A DNA stretch of 16,646 nucleotides from an uncultured Bacilli bacterium (GTDB lineage: Bacteria; Bacillota_I; Bacilli_A; RF39; UBA660), in the NCBI GenBank assembly GCA_944363685.1, contig CALVUV010000016.1, positions 1 to 16,646 on the forward strand, read 5' to 3'. The translations under genes and the position numbers were made by a program. Position 1 is the stretch's first letter, and each line of letters starts with the position of its first letter. Shown here piece by piece: positions 1 to 5,332 of this stretch. The notes beneath the pieces are model-generated. The model was not told where the DNA came from. It saw only the letters and a list, made by a program, of their open reading frames with translations, and did no database searches.

Positions 1-8
1 AAAATGTT

Positions 9-14
9 CTCCTT
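9..14 (-). promoter_or_regulatory. Ribosome binding site of a leftward gene beyond the window edge
   Basis: The minus strand reads AAGGAG here, eight bases before the window edge. No ATG, GTG or TTG lies in those eight bases, so a leftward gene would have to start at or just past the edge. Nothing of its coding sequence is visible, so this is only a weak inference. Confidence 0.3.
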
Positions 15-17
15 TTG

Positions 18-49
18 AATACATAAAATAGGTTAATTTATTATGTATT
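18..49. repeat. Inverted repeat AATACATAA / TTATGTATT
   Basis: A perfect 9-base inverted repeat (18-26 and 41-49) with a 14-base spacer abuts the -35 box of the promoter at 50-77. It could be an operator or, because TTTT follows, a weak terminator on the + strand. The sequence does not decide between these. Confidence 0.4.
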
Positions 50-77
50 TTGACACATTATTATAAATTGATATAAA
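50..77 (+). promoter_or_regulatory. Rightward sigma-A-type promoter, target unclear
   Basis: TTGACA (50-55), a 16-base spacer and TATAAA (72-77) make a good promoter with a predicted start near 84. No ORF follows before the second promoter at 135-163, so it may give an extended form of the small RNA at 170-296. Confidence 0.5.
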
Positions 78-134
78 ATGGTGGTGTTTTTGTAACTTTT
101 TTCGTAAAAAACCTAAACTCAAATAAATAGATTT

Positions 135-163
135 TTGACAAAATTATATAAATATGATATTAT
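135..163 (+). promoter_or_regulatory. Near-consensus promoter of the small antisense RNA
   Basis: TTGACA at 135-140, a 17-base spacer and TATTAT at 158-163. This is one of the best -35/-10 pairs in the window. No gene-length ORF lies between it and the terminator at 263-296, so it drives a short non-coding RNA starting near 170. Confidence 0.75.
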
Positions 164-186
164 GAATATGTCAAGGAAACTTGCAT

Positions 187-233
187 AAAATAAAAAAGGG
201 AACATTCAGTTTCATCAAGTTGAATGTCTACCC
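187..233 (-). terminator. Intrinsic terminator of the toxin message
   Basis: Read on the minus strand, GGG (233-231) and CCC (200-198) clamp a 7-pair stem ACATTCA/TGAATGT (227-221 and 208-202), followed by T6-A-T4 (197-187). The same bases form the 5' hairpin of the + strand small RNA, so the segment has two roles. Confidence 0.6.
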
Positions 234-262
234 AATAATTTGCCTTATGGCACTTATTCAGC

Positions 263-296
263 GACACTTATTCAAGCGAATGAGTGTCATTTTTTT
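263..296 (+). terminator. Intrinsic terminator of the small RNA
   Basis: An 11-pair stem (263-273 with 278-288, one G-U pair), an AAGC tetraloop and seven T (290-296). The 3' arm overlaps the stop codon of the minus-strand toxin ORF at 287-289. Confidence 0.8.
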
Positions 297-379
297 ATTA
301 CTACTATCATAATGATAAGGAGAAATAAAATGATAGCAATGAGCTTAAGAACTTTTATAATAAAAGTCTTAGTTTTCAT
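287..379 (-). CDS. Small hydrophobic peptide, candidate type I toxin
   Basis: The ORF has 30 codons on the minus strand, ATG at 379-377 and TGA at 289-287. The peptide begins MKTKTF and has an almost unbroken run of I, L, V, M and F from about residue 6 to 28, interrupted by Lys at 9 and 12 and Ala at 15, then ends in Lys-Lys. One membrane-spanning helix with basic flanks is expected, as in Fst, TxpA, Ibs and AapA toxins; no specific family is recognised. An exceptionally strong ribosome binding site, AGGAGG (395-390), lies 10 bases upstream. An upstream ACCTCT (414-409) can pair with it and hide it. The promoter at 474-446 predicts a leader of about 60 nt. The convergent small RNA covers its stop codon and 3' untranslated part. 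Toxicity is inferred, not shown. Confidence 0.65.
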   Translation of the reverse strand: MKTKTFIIKVLKLIAIILFLLIIMIVVIKK

Positions 380-445
380 CTTTATCAAACCTCCTCTCTA
401 TAAAGATTAGAGGTAGACACTCAACAACTGATATTCCCTATAAAA

Positions 446-474
446 AGTATACTATTAAATATGCTTAAAAACAA
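446..474 (-). promoter_or_regulatory. Promoter of the toxin message
   Basis: On the minus strand, TTGTTT (474-469), a 17-base spacer and TATACT (451-446). The predicted start is at about 439-438, exactly where the right arm of the inverted repeat (GGGAA) begins. Confidence 0.6.
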
Positions 475-494
475 GTGAACAGTTATATATTTAG

Positions 495-780
495 CAAAAA
501 ATTATAGCAAAATTTATTATTAATAATTATCAATTATTTGGTGAACTATTAAGAGAAAAGTTTACTAAGAAAAATGTTCTTAATGATATGAAAAAATTAA
601 TAAATTTTCTTTCAAGATGATATAAATGCTATATTTTATTATGCTAATTCTAATGATACAATAAATTACAATATAGCAAGAATATGTAAAGAATGGTTTG
701 ATACATCTAATGATAAAAAAGAATATGAAAGTCTTCAAAAAAAATTAAATTATGTAGATAAGAGAAAAAATAGTAATTAA
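495..780 (+). pseudogene. Frameshifted remnant of an unrecognised gene
   Basis: Two open segments join across one frameshift. The first (495-620) ends at TGA 618-620 after a stretch reading ...MKKLINFLSR. The second, in the +1 frame (604-780), continues DDINAIFYYANSND... and ends at TAA 778-780 with a Lys-rich tail. There is no ATG at the 5' end (in-frame TAG at 492-494) and no ribosome binding site, so the 5' end is lost too. Codon choice and composition look coding in both segments. A terminator at 825-851 may be its original end. The family is not recognised. It could instead be two chance open frames in AT-rich DNA. Confidence 0.45.
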
Positions 781-824
781 ATAAATGCTAATTTTTTGCA
801 ATTTACATATACTAAAATGCATGT

Positions 825-851
825 AACCCTTATTTATGAGGGTTTTATTTT
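825..851 (+). terminator. Intrinsic terminator after the 495-780 remnant
   Basis: AACCCTTA (825-832) pairs with TGAGGGTT (837-844) around a TTTA loop, followed by TTATTTT. It separates the remnant from the promoter at 873-881. Confidence 0.6.
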
Positions 852-872
852 GTTCAAAAAACAATAAATATA

Positions 873-881
873 TGTTACAAT
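873..881 (+). promoter_or_regulatory. Extended -10 promoter of the zinc-ribbon-like gene
   Basis: TGT-TACAAT is an extended -10 element; a weak TTCAAA lies 17 bases upstream of TACAAT. The predicted start near 888 gives a leader of about 16 nt that carries GGAGGT (892-897). Confidence 0.5.
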
Positions 882-903
882 ATACTTACTTGGAGGTGTT
901 GTT

Positions 904-1494
904 ATGATTAGTAAAAACAATTTAGAATGTATAAGGGATGACTTTAGTGATATTGATAAAGAATATAAAAATATAGAACAAGAAATATGGGGATTAGAAG
1001 AAAATCCAATAGTTAAAAAATATATAGGACTACAAAGAAAGAAAAATGAGTTAGCTACTAAAAAGAAAGAACTATATAGATTAATGAAATATGGTGAGTA
1101 TGAAAAATGTGATCATTTATGGGTTACTGCTACAACACATTTTGATGAAGGCTATTACATATGCATTAAATGTGGCTTAAATAAAGAAACATTACGTAAA
1201 GTCTTTTGCCAGGGAGCAGAATCACTTTCTTTTGAAGATAAGATAATGTACGATGTATTGAGAAGCTATAATTATAAAAGTGGGTATAATACTCATATAA
1301 TATGTGATTTAGAACTAGCTTCTGCTATCTATAAAAAAATAAAAGAACAGCACCCTGATATTGATGATAAAACAGTTATTAAGTATTTTAGCATAGCTTT
1401 AAATGACATTAGAAATATAGAAGTAAATGATGAAAGAAAGAAGAGTAGAGCAAAAAGATTAGGTTTAAGTAAAGATTTTAATAGATGGAATTAA
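904..1494 (+). CDS. Unrecognised protein with a putative zinc ribbon
   Basis: 196 residues, ATG preceded by GGAGGT (892-897). Residues 10-65 are rich in Lys, Glu and Leu with little Pro or Gly and probably form a helical or coiled-coil segment. Residues 69-90 hold C69-D-H71-L-W and C87-x-x-C90-G, a spacing like a small zinc ribbon (treble Cys plus His). The C-terminal third, CDLELASAIYKKIKEQHPDI and onward, is helical and ends basic. No signal peptide or membrane segment is seen. The gene stands alone between its own promoter and a decayed copy of its own 3' end (1607-1765), in an accessory region beside a toxin-antitoxin-like locus. A nucleic-acid-binding role is possible but unproven, and I do not recognise a named family. 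Confidence 0.7.
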   Translation: MISKNNLECIRDDFSDIDKEYKNIEQEIWGLEENPIVKKYIGLQRKKNELATKKKELYRLMKYGEYEKCDHLWVTATTHFDEGYYICIKCGLNKETLRKVFCQGAESLSFEDKIMYDVLRSYNYKSGYNTHIICDLELASAIYKKIKEQHPDIDDKTVIKYFSIALNDIRNIEVNDERKKSRAKRLGLSKDFNRWN

Positions 1495-1606
1495 TATGTA
1501 ATTATATATTGAGAAACGATAAAAATATAAATTATTAATAATTTTTCATAATAGAGAATTAAAAGATAATGTGTAATTATTTACAAAAATTGTATTTTGG
1601 TATTGA

Positions 1607-1765
1607 AAAGGTATAAATACTGAACTTACTTGCAATTTAAATTTAGCAACATCTATATATTCTAAAATAAAAGAAGCTAAGCCTGATATTGATGATGAAG
1701 TTGCCACTAAATATTTTAAAGTTACTTTAGAAGATATTAGAAATAAAGGAAAATATAAAACCTAG
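1607..1765 (+). pseudogene. Decayed duplicate of the 3' end of the 904-1494 gene
   Basis: The open segment (in-frame TGA at 1604-1606, TAG at 1763-1765) reads KGINTELTCNLNLATSIYSK and then IKEAKPDIDDEVATKYFKV. This aligns with SGYNTHIICDLELASAIYKK and IKEQHPDIDDKTVIKYFSI of the protein at 904-1494. DNA identity is also evident, with the shared 15-mer CCTGATATTGATGAT. Similarity can be followed faintly upstream to about 1555 with stops in all frames. It has no start codon or ribosome binding site. It is a remnant of a tandem duplication or of a second family member. Confidence 0.7.
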
Positions 1766-1790
1766 AAACTAATTTATAGTTTCTCTTTTC
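1764..1790 (+). terminator. Probable weak terminator after the duplicate remnant
   Basis: AGAAACT (1764-1770) pairs with AGTTTCT (1778-1784) around a 7-base loop, followed by CTTTTC. It overlaps the TAG of the remnant, consistent with the old 3' end of that gene, and insulates the proline operon. Confidence 0.45.
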
Positions 1791-1814
1791 ATTTGCATTA
1801 ATTTCTTGTATAAT
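1786..1814 (+). promoter_or_regulatory. Promoter of the proCBA operon
   Basis: Consensus TATAAT at 1809-1814 with TTTTCA at 1786-1791, 17 bases apart. The predicted start is near 1821, a leader of about 27 nt. There is no room for an attenuator or riboswitch. Confidence 0.6.
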
Positions 1815-1847
1815 TATAGTAAATTTTCAAAAAGAGGAGGAAACATT

Positions 1848-2648
1848 ATGAAAATTGGAATAATTGGTAGTGGAAATATGGGAAGTGCTATTATTAAAGG
1901 AATAGTTAATAATAAATTAACTGATAGTACTAATATTTATGTTTATGATAAGGATAACTCTAAGACTACTAAATTAAAAGAAGAACTAGGTATTAATGTT
2001 TCCCCGGAGCCTAAAGACTTAATAAGTAATATAGATACTTTAATATTAGCGGTTAAACCTAATGTTAGTATGGATGTTTTTAAAGAAATAAAAGACTATT
2101 TAACTAATGAAGTAATTATTAGTATAATGGCTGGTATTACTATAAATACTATAGAAAAATCTTTAGGAAGTGATAAAAAAATAGTAAGAGTAATGCCTAA
2201 TACTCCTGCTTTAGTTAATGAAGCAATGTCAGGATTTAGTATCAATAAAAATATTACAGATAAAGATTTAGAAGAAGTACAATCTATTCTAAATAGTTTT
2301 GGTAAAGCAGAACTAATAGATGAAGATTTAATGGATGTTGTAACAGGTATAAGTGGTTCATCTCCTGCATATGTATTTATAATGATAGAAGCGATGGCAG
2401 ATGCTGCTGTTAAAGAGGGACTTCCTCGTGATAAAGCTTATAAATTTATATCTCAAGCAATACTAGGTAGTGCTAAAATGGTAAGAGATTTACATATACA
2501 TCCAGGAGAATTAAAAGATATGGTTACATCTCCAGCTGGTACTACTATTGAAGGAGTTAAAGCTTTAGAAGAGAATAACTTTCGTTATGCTTTAATGGAA
2601 GCCGTTAAGAAAGCAACTAAAAGAAGTAGAGAATTAGGTAAAAAATAA
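1848..2648 (+). CDS. proC: Pyrroline-5-carboxylate reductase
   Basis: Catalyses the last step of proline synthesis, NAD(P)H-dependent reduction of 1-pyrroline-5-carboxylate in the cytoplasm. 266 residues, the family's usual length. An N-terminal Rossmann motif G7-S-G9-N-M-G12 is followed by AVKPN (68-72), MPNTPA (116-121), and the C-terminal dimerisation and substrate region with GSSPAY (170-175) and the signature MVTSPAGTTIEG (225-236). The start is ATG 1848, eight bases after GAGGAGG (1834-1840). An in-frame TTG at 1806 lies upstream of the predicted transcription start and is rejected. It is the first gene of a proC-proB-proA operon, with proB 25 bases downstream. Confidence 0.95.
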   Translation: MKIGIIGSGNMGSAIIKGIVNNKLTDSTNIYVYDKDNSKTTKLKEELGINVSPEPKDLISNIDTLILAVKPNVSMDVFKEIKDYLTNEVIISIMAGITINTIEKSLGSDKKIVRVMPNTPALVNEAMSGFSINKNITDKDLEEVQSILNSFGKAELIDEDLMDVVTGISGSSPAYVFIMIEAMADAAVKEGLPRDKAYKFISQAILGSAKMVRDLHIHPGELKDMVTSPAGTTIEGVKALEENNFRYALMEAVKKATKRSRELGKK

Positions 2649-2673
2649 ATTAATAATTATAAGAGGAGATTAT

Positions 2674-3516
2674 ATGAAACAAATAGATTATTGGTTTTCT
2701 CTTAAAAATAAAAAAAGAATTGTAATAAAAATAGGTTCATCATCTTTAATACATAAAAATACTGGGGCAATTAATTATAATAAAATAGAAAAATTAACCA
2801 GACTAATTTGTGATTTAAAAAATATGGGTAAAGAAGTAATATTAGTCTCATCAGGTGCAGTTGCTATTGGAAGAAAAGAACTTAAAATAAAAAAGAAACC
2901 CTTAACTTTAGATGAAAAACAAGCCTGTGCTGCGATAGGACAAAGTACTTTAATGACTATATATAGTAAAATATTTAAAGAATATAATGAAAAAGCTGCT
3001 CAAGTATTAATAACTAAAATAGGCTTACAAATGGATCATTGTTGTGAGAATATTTCTAATACTATTGAAGCTTTATTAAAACTAGATACAGTTCCTATCG
3101 CTAATGAAAATGATACAGTCTCACCAGAAGAAATAGTCTTTGGAGATAATGATACTTTATCAGCGATTATTTCTGTTCTATCTAAAGCAGAACTATTAAT
3201 CATTTTAACAGATATAGATGGTCTTTATACAGAAGATCCTCATCTTAATAAAGATGCTAAATTAATAGATACAGTTGTAGGCAAGAAACCTAAACTATAT
3301 AAAATCGCTACTAATACAACAAGTGATGTTGGAACAGGAGGAATGTATACTAAAGTTAAAGCATCAGAAATAGTTAATGATGCAGGTATTGATATGGTTG
3401 TTACTAATAGTAATAATCTTAATAATATTTTAAGAATAGTTAATGGTAAAAGAAGTGGAACCTTATTTGTTGCAAATAAAAAAGAGAACTTTAAATTAGA
3501 AAAATATTTAAAATAG
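2674..3516 (+). CDS. proB: Glutamate 5-kinase, short form without PUA domain
   Basis: Phosphorylates glutamate to glutamyl 5-phosphate, the first and usually feedback-inhibited step of proline synthesis. 280 residues form a single amino-acid kinase domain: VIKIGSS (17-23), LVSSGAVAIG (57-66), NENDTVS (144-150), FGDND (156-160), LTDIDGLYT (178-186) and GTGGMYTKVKA (220-230). The C-terminal PUA RNA-binding-like domain of the roughly 370-residue enzymes is absent, a known shorter variant. The ribosome binding site GAGGAG lies 7 bases before the ATG. It ends nine bases before proA, and its stop codon is part of the proA ribosome binding site, so the two are probably translationally coupled. Confidence 0.95.
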   Translation: MKQIDYWFSLKNKKRIVIKIGSSSLIHKNTGAINYNKIEKLTRLICDLKNMGKEVILVSSGAVAIGRKELKIKKKPLTLDEKQACAAIGQSTLMTIYSKIFKEYNEKAAQVLITKIGLQMDHCCENISNTIEALLKLDTVPIANENDTVSPEEIVFGDNDTLSAIISVLSKAELLIILTDIDGLYTEDPHLNKDAKLIDTVVGKKPKLYKIATNTTSDVGTGGMYTKVKASEIVNDAGIDMVVTNSNNLNNILRIVNGKRSGTLFVANKKENFKLEKYLK

Positions 3517-3525
3517 GAGAAAATT

Positions 3526-4764
3526 ATGTTAGAGGAAATCGGAATTAAAGTAAAAGAAGCTAGTAAAAGTATAGTTAATATAGATGAGAATCTAAAAGAT
3601 AAAACACTTTTAGATTTAAGTAAAGCTTTATTAGATAATAAAAAAGAAATAATAGAAGCTAATGATATAGATATAAAGAATGCTAAAGAAAAAGGAATGA
3701 AAGAATCATTAATAGATCGTTTAAGACTAACTAATGATAGAATAGATAATATGGCTAAAGCTTTAGAAAAGATAGTTAAATTACCAACTCCTATAGGTAA
3801 AACATATTATGGTAAAAGATTATCTAATAGCCTAAATCTATATAAAGTATGTGTACCTTTAGGAGTAGTTGGAGTAATTTATGAATCACGTCCTAATGTA
3901 ACAGTAGATGTCTTTAGTTTATGTTTTAAAACTAATAATGCTACAATATTAAAAGGTGGAAGTGATGCAATAAATTCTAATATTATTCTTGTAAAAATAA
4001 TAAAAGATGTTTTAAAGAAAAATAATTTAGATGAAAATATTATCACTTTAATAGAAGATGTAAAACGAGAAACTACTTTAGAATTTATGAAATTAAATCG
4101 TTATGTAGATGTTCTAATACCAAGAGGAGGTGCTTCTTTAATTAAAAGTGTTGTAAATAATAGTACTATTCCTGTAATTGAAACAGGTACTGGTAATTGT
4201 CATATTTATGTAGATAAAGATGCTAACTTTGATATGGCATTAAAAATAATAGAAAATGCTAAAACCTCTAGAGTAGGAGTATGTAATGCCTGTGAATCAT
4301 TAGTTATAAATAAAGATATTTGTAAAGAATTTATTCCTAAATTAGTAGAAGTATTAAAAAAACATAATGTTGAAATAAGAGGAGATGAAACTTCTAGAAA
4401 ATATTCTAATTATATAAAAGAAGCTTCAGAAGAAGATTATGCTAAAGAATATTTAGATTTAATTATTTCTATTAAGACCGTAGATAATGTAGATGAAGCA
4501 ATTAATCATATTAATAAATATAGTACTAAACACTCTGAAGCGATTATTACTGAAAATTATACGACTGCTACTAAGTTTACTGACTTAGTCGATTCATCTT
4601 GTGTCTATGTTAATGCTTCTACAAGATTTACTGATGGAGAATGTTTTGGTTTTGGTGCAGAGATTGGTATCTCTACTCAAAAATTACACGCAAGAGGTCC
4701 AATGGGACTTGATGAATTAACTACTTATAAATATATTATTAAAGGAGAAGGGCAAGTTAGATAG
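3526..4764 (+). CDS. proA: Glutamate-5-semialdehyde dehydrogenase (gamma-glutamyl phosphate reductase)
   Basis: Reduces glutamyl 5-phosphate with NADPH to glutamate semialdehyde, which cyclises to the ProC substrate. 412 residues, the normal length. The aldehyde dehydrogenase fold shows the cofactor segment PLGVVGVIYESRPNVTVDVF (111-130) and KGGSDA (143-148), ETGTGNCHIYVD (219-230), and the catalytic cysteine region GVCNACES (251-258) with Cys253 as nucleophile. The C-terminal segment has FTDGECFGFGAEIGIST and the HARGPMGLDELT signature. The start ATG is nine bases after proB, with TAGGAG as ribosome binding site. The three proline genes are complete, so glutamate-to-proline synthesis is self-sufficient here. 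The 4766 gene follows one base after the stop. Confidence 0.95.
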   Translation: MLEEIGIKVKEASKSIVNIDENLKDKTLLDLSKALLDNKKEIIEANDIDIKNAKEKGMKESLIDRLRLTNDRIDNMAKALEKIVKLPTPIGKTYYGKRLSNSLNLYKVCVPLGVVGVIYESRPNVTVDVFSLCFKTNNATILKGGSDAINSNIILVKIIKDVLKKNNLDENIITLIEDVKRETTLEFMKLNRYVDVLIPRGGASLIKSVVNNSTIPVIETGTGNCHIYVDKDANFDMALKIIENAKTSRVGVCNACESLVINKDICKEFIPKLVEVLKKHNVEIRGDETSRKYSNYIKEASEEDYAKEYLDLIISIKTVDNVDEAINHINKYSTKHSEAIITENYTTATKFTDLVDSSCVYVNASTRFTDGECFGFGAEIGISTQKLHARGPMGLDELTTYKYIIKGEGQVR

Positions 4765-4765
4765 T

Positions 4766-5332
4766 ATGATAAAATTTCATTGTGGATTTAATAAAGAACA
4801 AGTTGAAAAATTGCAAAATAATGAGAAAATTATCTTTCCCAAAATACCAGTAGATAATATATATGTTCCAAGAAAAAATACTTTTGATTATATACCAAGA
4901 TATATGTATGAAGATGATAGCATTAAAGCAAGAGAAATTAAAGAATATATATCTAATGATATGTATAATAGTCAATATATATTTTTATCAAAATATTTAG
5001 AGCCAGTTCTTTCTTTTTGCAACACCACCAAAAAAAGAAATTATATAATGGCGTGTGATATTGACGAAGAAATTTTAAAAAGATATAGTGGTATTGGAGG
5101 TTATGATAAACTTATGATAGAATATCGACTTCCTAGAATGTATATAAAATCTGATAATATTTTAGATTTTATCTACTTTGAACCATTTGATGATGAAACA
5201 ATGTCTTTATTATTATCAAAATATGAAGATAATATTTATATAAGTAGTGAAGAGGAAGAAAAAGCCGAGAAATTGATGCAAGAAAATAATTTAGTTTTTA
5301 ATTATGAAAAGAGTAAGGTGAAGAGTTTATGA
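4766..5332 (+). CDS. Unrecognised protein coupled to the proline operon
   Basis: 188 residues, starting one base after the proA stop with only a weak GAAGGG (4747-4752) upstream, so translation probably depends on proA ribosomes. Its TGA overlaps the ATG of the next gene (ATGA at 5329-5332), so it is locked between the two in one transcript. The protein is soluble, rich in Tyr, Asp, Glu and Lys, with no signal peptide or membrane span. Visible segments are KIPVDNIYVPRKNTFDYIPR (26-45), a central CDIDEEILKRYSG, and IEYRLPRMYIKSDNILDFIY. I recognise no family; the segments are noted only because they are likely conserved. A proline-related function cannot be claimed from position alone. Confidence 0.75.
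   Translation: MIKFHCGFNKEQVEKLQNNEKIIFPKIPVDNIYVPRKNTFDYIPRYMYEDDSIKAREIKEYISNDMYNSQYIFLSKYLEPVLSFCNTTKKRNYIMACDIDEEILKRYSGIGGYDKLMIEYRLPRMYIKSDNILDFIYFEPFDDETMSLLLSKYEDNIYISSEEEEKAEKLMQENNLVFNYEKSKVKSL

Larger units (their letters stand above)
170..296 (+). ncRNA. Antisense small RNA, candidate type I antitoxin
   Basis: A transcript of about 127 nt is bounded by the promoter at 135-163 and the terminator at 263-296. It has a 5' hairpin at 198-233 (GGG/CCC clamp, an 11-pair stem including two G-U pairs, loop CATC), a small TGCC-TTAT-GGCA hairpin (241-252) and the terminator hairpin. Bases 251-263 and 265-278 form a direct repeat, CACTTATTCA(A)GCG, so the terminator 3' arm has two possible partners. 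The RNA is complementary to the 3' end of the convergent toxin message (287-379, minus) over roughly 100 nt, including the stop codon. This layout matches antitoxins such as RatA and SR4 of Bacillus. The ends are predictions; no transcript data were available. Confidence 0.65.
198..438. repeat. Inverted repeat flanking the toxin gene (198-233 / 412-438)
   Basis: Left arm 198-233 and the reverse complement of right arm 412-438 share GGGAA-AT-CAGTT-GTTGA-TGTCTACC. I count 25 matching positions, two mismatches, a 1-base gap and a 7-base gap. The right arm begins at the predicted start of the toxin message and the left arm at its terminator, so the 5' and 3' ends of one message can pair with each other. 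The arms also give the small RNA and the toxin leader the same 5' hairpin motif. Confidence 0.75.

Noticed and set aside
198..240. Purine-type or other riboswitch (shared TGTCTACC motif)
   Set aside because: TGTCTACC recalls the purine riboswitch core, but the P1 helix, the conserved J1/2 and the P3 region are missing, and the + strand RNA leads into no gene.
198..296. Type II CRISPR tracrRNA
   Set aside because: The series of hairpins with a TGCC-TTAT-GGCA nexus-like loop resembles a tracrRNA tail, but no CRISPR repeat, anti-repeat partner or cas gene is in the window, and the convergent toxin ORF explains the layout better.
198..438. Miniature transposable element with terminal inverted repeats
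   Set aside because: Inverted arms flank a 178-base core, but there is no target-site duplication outside the arms, and the arms coincide with the predicted transcript ends, which favours an RNA function.
4757..4975. Minus-strand ORF opposite the 4766 gene
   Set aside because: It lies wholly antisense to a coupled gene, has an Ile/Phe/Tyr-rich AT-driven composition and no ribosome binding site.
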